Positions 12,201 to 24,377 of a stretch of DNA of 64,000 nt are shown here, in pieces. How positions within the stretch are numbered: position 1 is the stretch's first letter; each line of letters begins with the position of its first letter. Below the pieces are notes generated by a model. That model made no database searches, was not told the origin of the DNA, and saw nothing but the letters and a program-made list of their open reading frames with translations. The stretch is from Polytrichum commune (taxonomy: Eukaryota > Streptophyta > Polytrichopsida > Polytrichales > Polytrichaceae), in contig OX485808.1 in assembly GCA_950295325.1 (NCBI GenBank), positions 28,540,527 through 28,604,526 on the forward strand. Reading direction: 5' to 3'. Position numbers and translations under genes: made by a program.

Positions 12201-15200
12201 GTCCACCAATATATCAAGCACATGGTTTGGGGAGCCTCCATAGTTGGTACATATATGCAAGGTTTTTTTGCGCTTGACCATGGGATAGAAGCATGCTAGA
12301 TCCAAAAACATGTTTTTCTCACCGTTTTCCAATTCATCAAAACTGATCATCAAAGTACTCCAAAGCCCTTCATCGCCATCCAAATGCCTACCCCTTTTCA
12401 TCCTTTGGAAAGCCCTTTCCCAACTTCGAATCCTCTCCTTCCCTCGTAAGAATGCACCCATGACTTTCAAGCTCAAAGGCAAGCCGTTACATTTTTCTAT
12501 AATTTTGTCGCGTAGATCAAAGAGTTGTGGTGATAATTGAGCTCCATCCATAGAAACGTAAGAATCAAAGAGTTCTTTCGCCGCATTTTCATCTAACTTG
12601 CCAACATCTATCCTACCATTTACGTCCACATGATTTTTAATTAAATCCCAACCACGGGTTGTTATAATAACTTTGGTGCCATTGTTGACACAAGAAACAT
12701 CTACTGGTATTATTTCACACACTTGAGTTGCATCTTTGGGATCATCCAATATTAGAAGGACTTTCTTCGTAGCCAACAACTCCCTCATTATCTTTTGTGC
12801 ATCCGCCAATGTCGCAAGGGACTCTTCCTCCCTTCCTCCCTTCTGTAAAATTTCACATAAGATTTCAAGTGAATTTTTATTTTTCAAATTCTCGATAAAA
12901 ATTGATGCATTGTATGTGGCCCTCACATCATCAAATATGGCCTTAGCCAAGGTGGTCTTGCCTATTCCACCCATACCAATGAGACCCAAAATATTCACTC
13001 GCTCAAGCTGGTTTTTCACCTTTGCAAGATTGCTTTGTAGACCAACCACAACTTCATATCGTGTTTTCCGTGGATCCACCTATGTAAAGAAGTTCACATA
13101 TCATGTCAATTGGACCAAGAAGTGCACAGTAAATATGAATATTGTGAATATTTTCTAAAAGGAATTACAAAACATGTTTTAAGAACTTCAACAATTTGTT
13201 CCAAAAACATCTATAAAAGAGTAATGTGCATACTTTTGAAGATGGTGGAAGCAACTCAAATTAAAAAAGAGCATTTTGCGTGGTCAAGAAAGTTTGTACA
13301 AATTAGGCTTTGAATACATTAACTTGATTGCTTAAGTTCTCTTTTCAATGGAGTCCTCCAATTCATCATGAACTCAAGAATTATTTTGAAAATTAGTTCA
13401 AGTTCAAAACTTAAATGTAAAGTTGTAAATTTTGCTTCTAGAATCCAATGTAGTCATTAATTTGTGGACATATTCTTGGTGATAAATTTTGAAGATAGCA
13501 TTTTGATATTTTAAATTTGAATATTTGTAACAATTACAAAGGGCTACATAAATCTACTTGGAAGATTGTTTGGTGCTACTTTATAGCCTTTGACCAAGAT
13601 ATTTGTGATCTCAACATACAAACCCCATCTATTGGTCCAATTGACCATCCTTGCACCATATCCTATGTTTTGGTTCAATTATCATGTCTTCAATAACAAT
13701 CAAATTAAGCTAATTATAACAATTAAAAATTGACTTCTCAAAAATACACAATAAACATATTGTGTAGGAATGTGTTCTTACCCTCTTGGGAGCAGAGACA
13801 TTCATCTGGTTAGGAGCCTTCTTCGAGTGGGTGCTTGGGAAACAAGTCCAACCTTTGGCAAATTGCGGTAAATCATTTGGATATTTTCCAACCATGAACT
13901 TCTTCTTCAAGGTTGCAAGCCTCTTACAAATGTTAGAAAATGTTGGTCTTTGTGAAGGATCCTCAATCCAACATTCTCTTATCAAAGTGGTAAGCTCCTC
14001 ACAATTGATAGGTAGCTCAGGCCTCCAACCATCTTTTATTGTTTGCAAGATAATCTCTCTATTACTTGTACTTAAAAACGGTTCCTTCAAAGAAAGGATC
14101 TCTGAGCATGTCATACCAAATGACCATACATCAGCTGGAAAAGGGCATGCCATATTTGAAAGTGACTTTTGTTTGTTGTTATTCATCTCAGGTGCCATGT
14201 ACTTTGGTGTACCGATAGGATACTCCTGTAATTCCGGTTTGCTTTGAACCTCCGTTTTGGAAGTATCATAATCTGTCAATTTCACAAAATCATAGCCAAT
14301 GTATCCCTCGATTCCTCCAAGTCTAGATGCCGAGTTTAGAAGCACATTGCTTGTCTTTAGATCAAGATGGGCAACATGCATGTCATGAAGATAACACATG
14401 CCCCTTGCGATTTCATGCATCATATCAATTGCAACAAGATATGGTAAAGGTGTCTTTCGCTTCTTCAATAAATCACTCAAGCTCATCTCCATGAGCTCCA
14501 TTACAAGAAACAAATTTCTTGACACCTTGTTTGATCCATCCACATTTCCCTCATGAGTTTCATTGAATCTTCCACAACAAATGAATTTCACGAGGTTTGG
14601 ATGCCCCAAGCATGCTAAGATGCCAGCCTCTTTGCGAAAGTTGGGCAAAAATCTTAACATTTTCGTTGCACTTTGAAGTCCCAACCATTTTGATTTGTGC
14701 ACATCGCCTGCCGCTCCACATCCTATTGGTTTTAAGAATACCGGCTTTTCGACATCCTTTGAAATTTCCAAAGCATCAATTTCTGCACCTTTCACATGTG
14801 GCAATTCAAATTCCAATCTCCTCAATAAATATTTTGCCAATTTGTACTCCTCGGAATCATTGGGCATCGTTTCAAGGCATTTTTCAAGCCTTTCCACCAT
14901 GGCTTTCTCATCACTTTCGATTTCGTCATAGGTGGCCACACTAAAATCAATGCATGGGATTCTAAAATTTTGTGAATCCGCATAGATAACCAAATACTTT
15001 TCGCACATTGCTTCCCAAAAACACTGCAAATCATCCACAAGTTCTCGAAAGGCCTCTCTATTGTTCATTTGGAATGTCGCTGCATTGCACCATTCTTGCT
15101 TCCCACAATCTTGGATCAATATTCTTACTTTTCGAGTAATGCGACATAACTCCCCAAGCACAAGCCCAAATTTATTAGTTGTCTCCTTAGTGGATGTGAT

Positions 15201-15446
15201 CATCTCATTCACATAAAGCGCAACTTGGTCAAGCTTCTTGGCAAGATTTATGCATTGTTTCTCATTCAACACTTGCTCCACCTTCAAAACCTCTTGAACT
15301 TTGGTTACTTCCTCCCTTTGCCACTTCAAAATATCTCCAAGTTCATTGCTTTGTTTTTGTCGTTTTCTTACATATGTCCCAAACTTTGTGAACCACATAC
15401 TTATGAAACCCCAAATCATGCGAACGAATTGCAAAGTCTTGGCCAT
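9163..15446 (-). CDS. protein kinase-NB-ARC-LRR immune receptor (bryophyte PNL class), LRR end truncated
   Basis: Minus-strand exons 15446-13782, 13079-12042 and 11814-9163, all phase 0, about 1784 residues. The first in-frame ATG is at 15446. Exon 1 has a helical N-terminal region of about 230 residues, then a kinase domain: GCGAAGDV loop, ATK lysine, HLDLKTSN catalytic loop, TDYD in place of DFG, YMAPE. HLD rather than HRD makes it non-RD. Exon 2 is NB-ARC: GMGGIGKTT P-loop, VLLILDD kinase-2, TKVIITTR, CNGLPLSLK, MHDQLRDMG. Exon 3 has about 34 nearly identical 24-residue LRRs (SLTTLPEGLGNLTSL). Family knowledge: NLRs sense pathogen effectors inside the cell; kinase-fused NLRs are described in mosses. 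The last 22 residues come from the 8258-9226 insertion, so the receptor is truncated compared with its ancestor and may be non-functional. Confidence 0.88.
10923..11354. repeat. perfect 216-bp tandem duplication inside the LRR exon
   Basis: 10923-11138 and 11139-11354 read as identical, each equal to three 72-bp LRR units. A further block of about 150 bp is shared between about 9688-9838 and 10626-10773. This indicates recent unequal exchange or gene conversion. Confidence 0.8.
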
Positions 15447-16859
15447 GATGAAACGCAACTTATTTTCCAAAACAATCCACCAATATATAGTTGGTTGATT
15501 TGCACGCCACAACCCTAATTTGAATCACAATTGTCCTAATCTGCAATCAAAAAATTTGAATTAGCAAAACCTCCAAAGAATTAGCAACAAGAGTTGTTTA
15601 ATTCCCCTCCAAAAGACAATGCAAAAATTGGTCAAACTCCAAGCTCAAGATTTGGGGATGAAAAAGAATACAATCTCCATAATAAATTCCTTATTATAAT
15701 CTCAAGAATGAATGTCATGGTAGTTGCACAACTTCAGACTCACAAGAAGCATTATTTAGTGTCAATTATCATTTGGAGTTACAAAATGCAATTATCTTCA
15801 AAAACAAAATGCAAATAGGTCGCATATACATAATATGCAAAGATGTACATGATACACATTGCCACTTCCAATTGATAGTTTTAACGAATCAACAATCAAG
15901 TGCACCTTGCCAACCAATGCTATGACTCATGGTTTTATACCCTAAATGGGGCTAATTTAGTTTTTTCTTGGTCAACATTTCTTGAAGCAACTAAAAAGTG
16001 AAACTAATTTTTCCATACATCATATATGCCAACAAAAGAAATATAACTACACTCCGTGACAATTCTCATGTACTACAAATTACACTACATACCATACTAG
16101 GTTTTGATGATTCTCGGCATCAAAACAATTAATGCAAGAAATTCCAAATGCTTGTCACCACCAACAAGAGAAAACTACTCCCAAACTTCCCAGCTAGCTC
16201 AAACAAAAAAATCAAAAATTCTCAACACAGTGTTGAAACCTGGAATCACTTATACCTACAAAATTGCCCCGTTCTCCAAACCCAACATCAAAAAAATTAA
16301 ACAAAATACTCAATAAACTAACCAAAGAAATCTACAACATACCCAAAAGCACAACCAACATCCTCACCCACCTATAGAATGAACACTTGTTCATGATCCT
16401 ATTATGAGTTACATCAACGCTCAAATAATTCATTATTTAGTCGTCAAGGAGAATTGTTTACAAGAACTAAACTAAGTACACCAACAACAATTGCCGCAAT
16501 CATCACATGTATTGCAATAACTAAACAGGTTATCATTGTAAGTCTTGAGGTTCTAATAACCAATAAACCACAAAGTAACAAGCAAGAAAAACAAGTCATC
16601 CAAGGCGTTTAAAGTTACATACTCAGTTGGAAGCAACTTGAAAGAAGCAAATAACAACTACAAGGAAATAGACACTATAAACATTTTTGGCAATAGCCAA
16701 ATGATGGATTCTTAGACTTGAATTTCTACTACATCTCCAGAGCTAGAAAAAAAATTCAAACAAATGTTTGTATAGTATGTGTACTAAGACCTCCACAATT
16801 AGGACATAAGTGGAAACATATGGTCTAAGATTGGCCAAACCTAAACCCTAAACCATGTT

Positions 16860-18030
16860 CATCACATACTCGGTGCCTTGGTGATGACCAAGAGAAATAG
16901 AGAGGTTTTAGAATTTGATAGGGAATTCAATTGGAAGAGTTCAAGTGTGAATTGTTTATATTTTTGTAAACCAAGGATTGAGATGATCCTAGAAACAACT
17001 GGAAACAAACCCAAGCCAAAACAACAACAAACACCACATTCATGCATGAAATAAAACAAATAAGGTTTTAAGACCTCCATTCAAACCTCCAAGTACCTAA
17101 GATATTGCAGAGTCAAATTGGTAGCAAAATTTCACACTTAAATATAGTTTTACCGCCTAAGTCAACACTAATGATTTAGGTCAAAATTAATGGCTATTGT
17201 ATGCACTATGGTTTATGCACAGAGATTGAGATGATGGAAACAAACCCAAGCTGGAGCAAAAAAGAACACCACATTTATACACTAGTTAAACTAAATAAGA
17301 CCTTATGCCCTAGATCCTAACCTCCAACTGCTTGAGATTGTGCATGGTCGAATCAATAAGAATAGAACCCTTGCCAATATTTTCACCATAAAGCAAAGTT
17401 GACACTAATAAAGTAAGTCACCATTGAATTCCTAAGGTATGTACAGAAAGGGAAATGATCCACTAAACAACTGAGAAAGAATCCCAAGCTGGATCAAAAA
17501 TCAGCTCCACAATTGTACGTGGAATAGAACGAATGAGAAATTATAGCCTAAACCTAATCTTCCGACTCCATGGGATTTTTGCACAATTTATTTGGTAGCA
17601 GAATAGAACCCTTGAAAGTAATTACACCGCACAAGCAAAGTAGACACCAATCAATTAGGTCAGCATTGAATGACGAATGTATGCACTGAGGTTTGTGCAC
17701 ATCGATTGGGAATCCAATCAACCAATGAAAACATAAACCCAAACCGGAGCAAAAGTTGGCCTCACAATTGTACATGAAATAGAACGAATGAGATTTAAGG
17801 CCATTCACTTGCCCCGGATTTAACGGAGTCAAATCAATAGCAGAAAAGAATCCTTGAAAATGAGGACACCGTTAAGCGAAGTTGACAGTATTGAATTAGA
17901 TCAGAGTTGATTGGCATAAGTATCCACTGAGATTTATGCACAAAGATTGAGACAATCCAATAAACAACTCGAAACAAATCCAAGCTGGAGCCACAACCGC
18001 CACCACATAGTCAAATCAGTAGCAGAAACA
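16860..18030. repeat. about five diverged tandem repeats, ~240-bp period
   Basis: A segment containing GATTGAGAT...AAACAAACCCAAGC...CCACA..TAGAACGAATGAG recurs near 16976, 17225, 17455, 17704 and 17945. Copies are diverged, with small indels. Confidence 0.7.
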
Positions 18031-18804
18031 TCATCGTGCATACTCAATTCCGGTCAGTAATAAGCACTTACAAACGCCAACTTCTCACATGTTAAACTGT
18101 ATGCATATCAGAAACACAAATCAATACTTACAAGTTGTTGCGACCAATTCTTCCCAAGTCTCAGTTGTTTGCACAGATCTCTATTCCGCATGTGGCAACT
18201 CCTCCCACCCCGGCCAACAATAATGATCCCCGTAGTCACCTTCGACCAATGGTAACTATTCATCATCCATCGTCCACGGAGGAGCTGCAATCATCGAAAA
18301 CCTGTGGGAAGAGATTTCGATAACTAGCTCAGATTTGGGCACCTTGCAAGGCTTCTCCAAATCGTTCTCTCGCACACAAACGGAAGAGCACCCAAGAGGA
18401 AGGTAATGACATTCTATGCAAAACAACCAATAGAAACTTATACAAGACCAATTCTCAATGAAAACTGCCATCGACTTGAAGGATCATTCTAATGCCACTA
18501 AAAAAATTTAAAATATAAATTATTATATACTATATACTATTTTAAAATAATAATAATAAATTTCATAAAACTTGTGAATAAGCAACTTTAGGTGAGCTAC
18601 ACTCTTAAATAGTAACATCAGAAGCCTAAATAGAAACCTAGGAGATGAAAATAGGATCTGAACATTCCACCATATCGCGTCAGACGACACAACCGTTGCA
18701 AATACCTCAATTAATGTCATGAACATGATGCGATGAATCTTCAATTAAACATCACGGAACAAATGTTTAATTTGTTGGAACCAAACAGTTCAAAGGAATC
18801 GATT

Positions 18805-19325
18805 TCAAACGAGAAAAGAACCAGAATGTGAACAAAACAAAAAGTGACCTACTGACCTTTCCTCCACTGCAGCTATGGAGGTCTCAGACCTTATTATCAA
18901 TTCTCAAATACCAGTACTATGCATCAAGAGCTCGGGAAAAACCATGTAGAACGATTGGAACGAAAACGGTCCATAATTAGCAATTCACCCCGATGGAACA
19001 ATATCAGACCATTCGTATGCTCACATTTCAGATGGCAATTGAATCGCATAATCAAGAAGCCGTGATTTTTAAGTGTACTTTACTCGTCGTATTACTCACA
19101 TTAGTGCGCAAACTACAAAACCTACATCAAACTGCATCAACCTACGATTCCTACATCAAGAAATCGATGGAACCAGAACGTAAACAAACCAAAATTTTGA
19201 CCTACTGATCTTTCCTCCACCGCACCTATGGAGGTCTCACGCCTTATTACCTCTTCTTAAATACCAGTGCTAACTTATGCATGAAGAGCTCGGGAAAAGA
19301 GATAGAACACCTGAAACAAACGAGA
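18805..19325. repeat. duplicated ~160-bp segment (18805-18965 and 19160-19325)
   Basis: Both copies contain GACCTACTGA, then TTTCCTCCAC, CTATGGAGGTCTCA and AAGAGCTCGGGAAAA in the same order, offset by about 355 bp. Confidence 0.75.
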
Positions 19326-20574
19326 ACGTTCGTAATAACCCCGATAGAACTTTAGCTAGCCTGACCTTGTCACTTATTAGGAAGACAGTTTCTTTACACG
19401 ATCCATGCATTAAGATTCCATGAAAAGCACAAACCGACAAGCAGGAGTCCGCAGCACGTACCTTTGTATACAACGATTGTTGGCGAAGAAGCAGCGATCA
19501 AGCACCCGAATGAAGAGATGTACATCAATTTCGGATTGGAGTGGCTTGAGAGAACCTCTGCAGCGAGGGCGTGCAGTGAGAAAGAGACTGCGAGAGAGAA
19601 GACAGACGTTGCGTTGGAGAGGAAGGGTAGGGTGAGCGGTGTGCAGAAAGAAAGAGTAGCCGAGGAATATAATCAGACGGCTGAGCCTCGATGCGTGACG
19701 CGGCTTTCGTGTGAGAGCGGAAACTCTTGGTCAGGCAGAAAGCCTTTTTCTTTCTTAACAAGAGACACGCGAGAGAGTGCAATCGAATGCGATCCGGTGC
19801 AATACACTACAGACATGCGGGGCGAAAGGGAGTGAGGTGTGTGGGAGGTGACGAGAGGCTCCACTGGGCACCATGCACACAAGATTCGTCGCCACCGAGT
19901 GCCCGCAGTGGAAACGGAGTCAGTGGCAGCTGGCAGGCTCAGGCAGCGGTGCCATCGCGTCCGTTGTGCGGGTCTTGTGGGGATATTATTTGCCCTGTAT
20001 ACCGGCGGCCACGGAGGGCCCAGTTTAGAGGAATCTTTGTTACGATTGTAAGTACACTGACAATATGTATAAGGAAATATACGTATGTGTACAAGTATGC
20101 TGCATGTAAGTCCATGTCCATGCTGCACAAACCCCCCATGGTGCACTTTAAGAAAGAAAAGTTAAAAAATAAAAATCTATTTAAATAAATCAACATACTT
20201 TGTCCTATTGCCTATGTCATGTCACCACCCGAGCTCCATGCTCGTCACCACCTTTTGTACTTGTAATTCCCACATTTCCACAATTGTATTCCCTTGTTTT
20301 TGTCACATGTTTTGTTTTAGGAAAAAAACAATATGACATGTGATCCTGTTTCTATCGTTTATAGACTCCCACCACCACAAGTTTTGTTGTCTATAGATAA
20401 CATTGAAGCACATAGTAAAAAGAAATAAGAATACATTACAATTCATTCGAGAACACTCATGAATCTATGATGTCATGTTAACACTTTATTGAGTCTACAT
20501 GATGATTTGGCATCGGGAAGTTTGTCATGTGTGCACTTTTGTCGACACGGTCAAGAAACTATTCGCTTTAGGAA

Positions 20575-20778
20575 GTGAAGTTGCAAGCAAAGGAGGTTAA
20601 GCAAATTGAGAGGCTTTATCAACTTCGTTTCATTTGTGGGTATGGATGTAACGGTTTGGATGATGTAGAATGCGTTGAAATCAATCTTATTGAGTCGGAA
20701 GCTCGGACCTATGGTAACAAGGAAAAATTGTTCCCTATTGGAATATTAAGGCTCTTTCAGTCTATCCACTTTTGTTAG
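20575..20778 (+). other. short open frame, unrecognised
   Basis: A frame of 67 codons without an ATG at its start reads coherently (LYQLRFICGYGCNGLDDVEC, then EARTYGNKEKLFPIG). It could be a relic of a coding sequence, but no exon partners are visible. Low support. Confidence 0.2.
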
Positions 20779-20982
20779 TTAACATCGTCACAACCCTCAT
20801 TTGTTAGAGGTGGAACGCATACAAAAAAATTGAAAGAAAATTGAAGTATGATTTTTTAATTAAAGAAATTGCATGCAATTTTGAGTTATTGTTTGTGAGG
20901 GCTTAGGTTTCATCACACTAGAGAAAACTTGTCTGTTCCAACCATTCATTGCAACTCATGGAGAGAATATGTAAAAATAAGT

Positions 20983-20995
20983 GAATTGGTTGTCA
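20983..20995 (+). repeat. left target-site duplication of the Dualen-like element
   Basis: GAATTGGTTGTCA here is identical to 33249-33261. The two copies bracket the retrotransposon exactly at its 5' leader and its CTT-repeat 3' tail. Confidence 0.85.
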
Positions 20996-22434
20996 CCCAC
21001 GAAAGCAACCACAGAAGCAGAGGAGAGCTGCCATCACTACACCGAACGAGGAGAGAAGGTTGTCACGGGAGGCCTGCACAACAACGACAACTAGGAGTGC
21101 ATCGAAGCAAGCGGTCACCCATAGCTGCCATCATCAAGCCAGAGAAGTTACGTGCAGCAAACCAAGGGCAGAAGAACCCGCGAGGGAAGATTGAAACACC
21201 AGCGACACCGGAGGAGTGCTACCACATCACGGAGATTGCCCGCAGACCACCAAGACCCTGTTGCCACAAGAGCAGCAGTACCTCACGGCGATCTGATCGA
21301 CGTAGGCAAACAGCGAGGAACTCACCCCCGAAAACAGTAGAGATCTACTTGCCTGATCACCGAAATAGCAGTAGCAACGTAGTTGCAGGGATCTCTCTCT
21401 ACATCGATAATAGAGTAGAAACCCACATCCTTAATAGTCAGATTGAGACACCGGAAACACTGGAAGAGTTACACCAGATCCCGTAGGTCGCCCCGTAGAT
21501 CACCGAAGCCCAAGAGAGCAGCAGCACCTGAAACGGCGATTTGATCGCCGAAGCACCAGCGACAGCCTTAGAAAGTCGGCAGCCTTAGAAACGGCAGAGA
21601 TAAATTCGGCAGCAGATAGATCACCGAATAGCAGCAACAATCGTACTCACAGGGATCTCTCTCTACATCTCTAATAGATAGAACCCTCATCCCCAGTAAG
21701 CAGATCTGAGAGCAGATCAAGCTGAGACGAGAGTGTGAGATTAAGGTGCGGTATAGACACTCAAGCTACGAAGTGAGTGCGGGGATAGATACTCAAGCTG
21801 CGAAGTGAGCATACGGCTAAACTACGAGGATAGATTCTCAAGGTGCGAAGTGAGTGTGAGATTCAGTAGCCTGGAGTAAGAGACTCTTGTTTGTTTAGCG
21901 CCGAAAGAGAGGTACCAACCAGGAGAAAACCCACATAGAAAATCACGGGCGAAGAAGGCTGAAGGAACCGAAACCAACTCCACGCCGAAATCTTGTAGAA
22001 GAGCCACACTCTGTAGACAGATACGATCCACTACCGCGGGGACCAAGGAAACCTGGACGCTGCTGTAAGAGGTTCCAAGAAAGAGTAAAAGACACACGGA
22101 GGAATCAAGACGAAGGTGAGGAGCTGCCGAAACAGAGAAGCCTGCGAAATTTCGAGAAGAAGTCACTGCTGTCACAACCCCTGCGAAGCAGTACAAGGAC
22201 CGAGGTGCTGCCGGAGAAGAACTATTGTTGTATCCAACAAACCAAGCAGGAGCTGCCGGAACTATCCGAGAGCTGCGTGAGAAATCAGAAGGTGTTGCAG
22301 CTTGACTACCCGACCAGCATCTAGGTAAGCTCCATAGACAGGACCATCTTTTCAAAAAATTGCACATAGGCACACACAACACAGCATTAGGCACATAGAA
22401 TTGCTAGTTGTTGTTAATTAGGTTAGAAAGAAGA
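20996..22434 (+). promoter_or_regulatory. 5' leader of the LINE with internal repeats
   Basis: GC-richer sequence between the left duplication and the first ATG. GGATCTCTCTCTACATC recurs at about 21389 and 21652. A unit with GATA-GA--CTCAAG-TGCGAAGTGAG recurs three times within about 21735-21860. An open frame at 20929-21486 has no convincing start and straddles the duplication, so I do not call it. LINE leaders usually hold an internal promoter; that role is inferred. Confidence 0.65.
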
Positions 22435-24375
22435 ATGAAGGTTGCATGTGCAACCCTTGTTTTCATCTTTTGGCTTTTATTAGCCACCCCATACTACAAA
22501 ACCTCTCACAGTGTCATCTCACACAAATCATGGGAATGCCTTGTATGCTTTTGTTATAATGTTAAAGTTTCACAACAAACTATAACAATGAACCGGACAA
22601 TATGGTCTTGTACAAACAAGAAATATGCATGCATAATTAACAAACCCTTCCTAGTACTCCCCCTACAAAGCCCACTTATTCATAAGTGGAAAGGGGATAG
22701 GTCTAGGAGCAATAGTAATATACCAAAAACACACAATAATACAATGTTCTACTCTTGCAGAATGGCATACGCCCGTAGTCTTGAAAAGTCCTTGGATGGG
22801 GTAAAAAACATGGAAGTAACCCAAAATAAAAAACGGACCTCAACCAATGCATGTCTAACCATAGTAGATAAGTCCAAAAATCGACCTTCTACTCAAGGGA
22901 AAAGTCCTCCGCTATGGCTTGGATTCAAAGCAATGAATGCCTTGAATGCAAACAAAGGCCTTGCTAAGGAGAGTCACAAAAGTGTTAGCGACCTTGTCAC
23001 AATGGGTATGTATGAAAATGAAGCATTAGAGTGTCAAGATTGCATTTCCTCATATCTGTATGTACCACAAGAGTTATGGCCTAACAAAAATACCTTAGGC
23101 AAACAAAACTTTCACCACACCCAAATCCCATCGGATATAGAGGTGTGTGACGGCTTTGCAATGGATTATCATGTAGCCTTTTTCTTTGACTTGGATGAAA
23201 TGGTTGTTCCTAAAGAGGAGGCACTTAAGAATATCACCAAGAGATTGGACATCATGAAAATCTCCCTTGGTGAAGATATAAGTGACCCTATTGCCATCAT
23301 GTGTACACATGGAGGGAAGCAATGGTCTGGGCATGCTAAAATACACCTAAAAAACATACAAGAAGATGGAATTCCCCTTCTCGAAGGACTAAGGCCATTT
23401 ATTATCCGGCTCCCGGATAATAAATTGCATAGAGGAAAAGTAAGTAAATCTTATGATACTATTGCCTCGAGTGAGATGCTATCAATTAAAATCACTAGTG
23501 ATAGCATAAAAGACGAAACATGGTACAACGTGTATGATGAGGTGGTCAATGAAGGATTCAAAAGGGGACACAATTTTGAAATAACACATGTAAGGAAAGG
23601 AGAAAGTCATAATTTCGCATGGATTGTTGCCACTAGTCCGGAACAAACATTAAATATCCGCAAACATAAAGTAACATTTGGACATGAATGCATTGATGTC
23701 TCGGTAGGAAAACCCTCGGGAGATGACTTGGCAAAAAAGAATGCACTCATTCTCATTGCCAAGAATTTGAATAGATTGAAACCCAAATACATCCTTGAAA
23801 CGGAAATAAGAGCATGTATGGGAGAGAGAAACGCTCTAAATGTTTATTTTAAAACGGATGACAAAGGTGAACTCACAGGAGTATGCAATATCCAATGTCT
23901 TAGTGCGGCGGTCTACAAGAAGTTTGTTAAAAAAAGTCATAAAATATGTAACAAGTACGTCGAATTCGCCCCTCACCCAAAGAGCTTAGATGGTATATCT
24001 AAACCCTCAGGTGAGGAGCTTACAAGATTAGGCTTTAATGATATGAACACGGCCTTAGCTAACACCGTAGAAGCCATGGAAAATGCCCCATCCAACGGAC
24101 TAAGGAAAAAAGACATAAGTCAAATGGTGGAGGAAGCAGTGGCCAAGGGTACAGCTATAGTACGGGATGAAATGCAAATCATGGAAACAAGACTTACAAG
24201 CCAAGCCAAAAATTTCCCAACATATGCCGCCGAAAAAGCGGCTAGGGCCCTCAAGCAAGAAATGGCCACCCTTAGACAAGCTCTAAGTAAAACAATGGCA
24301 GCCCTCGACTCAACAGACATGCTCGACAAAGGAGACTCATCAAGCGACAAGGAAGACCTAATGGCGATAAACTAA
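22435..24375 (+). CDS. LINE ORF1, gag-like protein (646 aa)
   Basis: The first ATG in the frame is 22435; an upstream TTG is not a likely start. The N-terminus is hydrophobic (CATLVFIFWLLLATPYY), unusual for a LINE ORF1. A central to C-terminal region (ERNALNVYF, then AAVYKKFVKKSHKICNKYVEF) has a strand-helix-strand pattern reminiscent of the RRM-like folds found in ORF1 proteins; this is weak. The last 110 residues are rich in Ala, Lys and Glu (SQMVEEAVAKGTA, then AEKAARALKQEMATLRQAL), a probable coiled coil. No zinc knuckle is visible. The next ORF begins two bases after the stop. Role by position: RNA-binding, RNP formation. Identity as a gag is inferred from place, not from a recognised domain. 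Confidence 0.6.
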   Translation: MKVACATLVFIFWLLLATPYYKTSHSVISHKSWECLVCFCYNVKVSQQTITMNRTIWSCTNKKYACIINKPFLVLPLQSPLIHKWKGDRSRSNSNIPKTHNNTMFYSCRMAYARSLEKSLDGVKNMEVTQNKKRTSTNACLTIVDKSKNRPSTQGKSPPLWLGFKAMNALNANKGLAKESHKSVSDLVTMGMYENEALECQDCISSYLYVPQELWPNKNTLGKQNFHHTQIPSDIEVCDGFAMDYHVAFFFDLDEMVVPKEEALKNITKRLDIMKISLGEDISDPIAIMCTHGGKQWSGHAKIHLKNIQEDGIPLLEGLRPFIIRLPDNKLHRGKVSKSYDTIASSEMLSIKITSDSIKDETWYNVYDEVVNEGFKRGHNFEITHVRKGESHNFAWIVATSPEQTLNIRKHKVTFGHECIDVSVGKPSGDDLAKKNALILIAKNLNRLKPKYILETEIRACMGERNALNVYFKTDDKGELTGVCNIQCLSAAVYKKFVKKSHKICNKYVEFAPHPKSLDGISKPSGEELTRLGFNDMNTALANTVEAMENAPSNGLRKKDISQMVEEAVAKGTAIVRDEMQIMETRLTSQAKNFPTYAAEKAARALKQEMATLRQALSKTMAALDSTDMLDKGDSSSDKEDLMAIN

Positions 24376-24377
24376 AA

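Larger units (their letters stand above)
15513..20982. other. intergenic region, no gene recognised
   Basis: This stretch between the kinase-NLR gene and the retrotransposon holds diverged tandem repeats (listed separately). A GC-richer patch at 19450-20060 has overlapping open frames on both strands that match nothing I recognise. It may include the NLR promoter and distal leader. Confidence 0.5.

Noticed and set aside
19464..20188. Overlapping open frames on both strands in a GC-richer patch
   Set aside because: No recognisable domain, no consistent splice partners, and frames on both strands are equally open.
20929..21486. 185-codon open frame at the LINE 5' end
   Set aside because: It straddles the target-site duplication, so part lies outside the element, and the sequence looks like a repeat-bearing leader.
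22408..22434. Start of LINE ORF1 at 22408
   Set aside because: The codon there is TTG; the first ATG in the frame is 22435.
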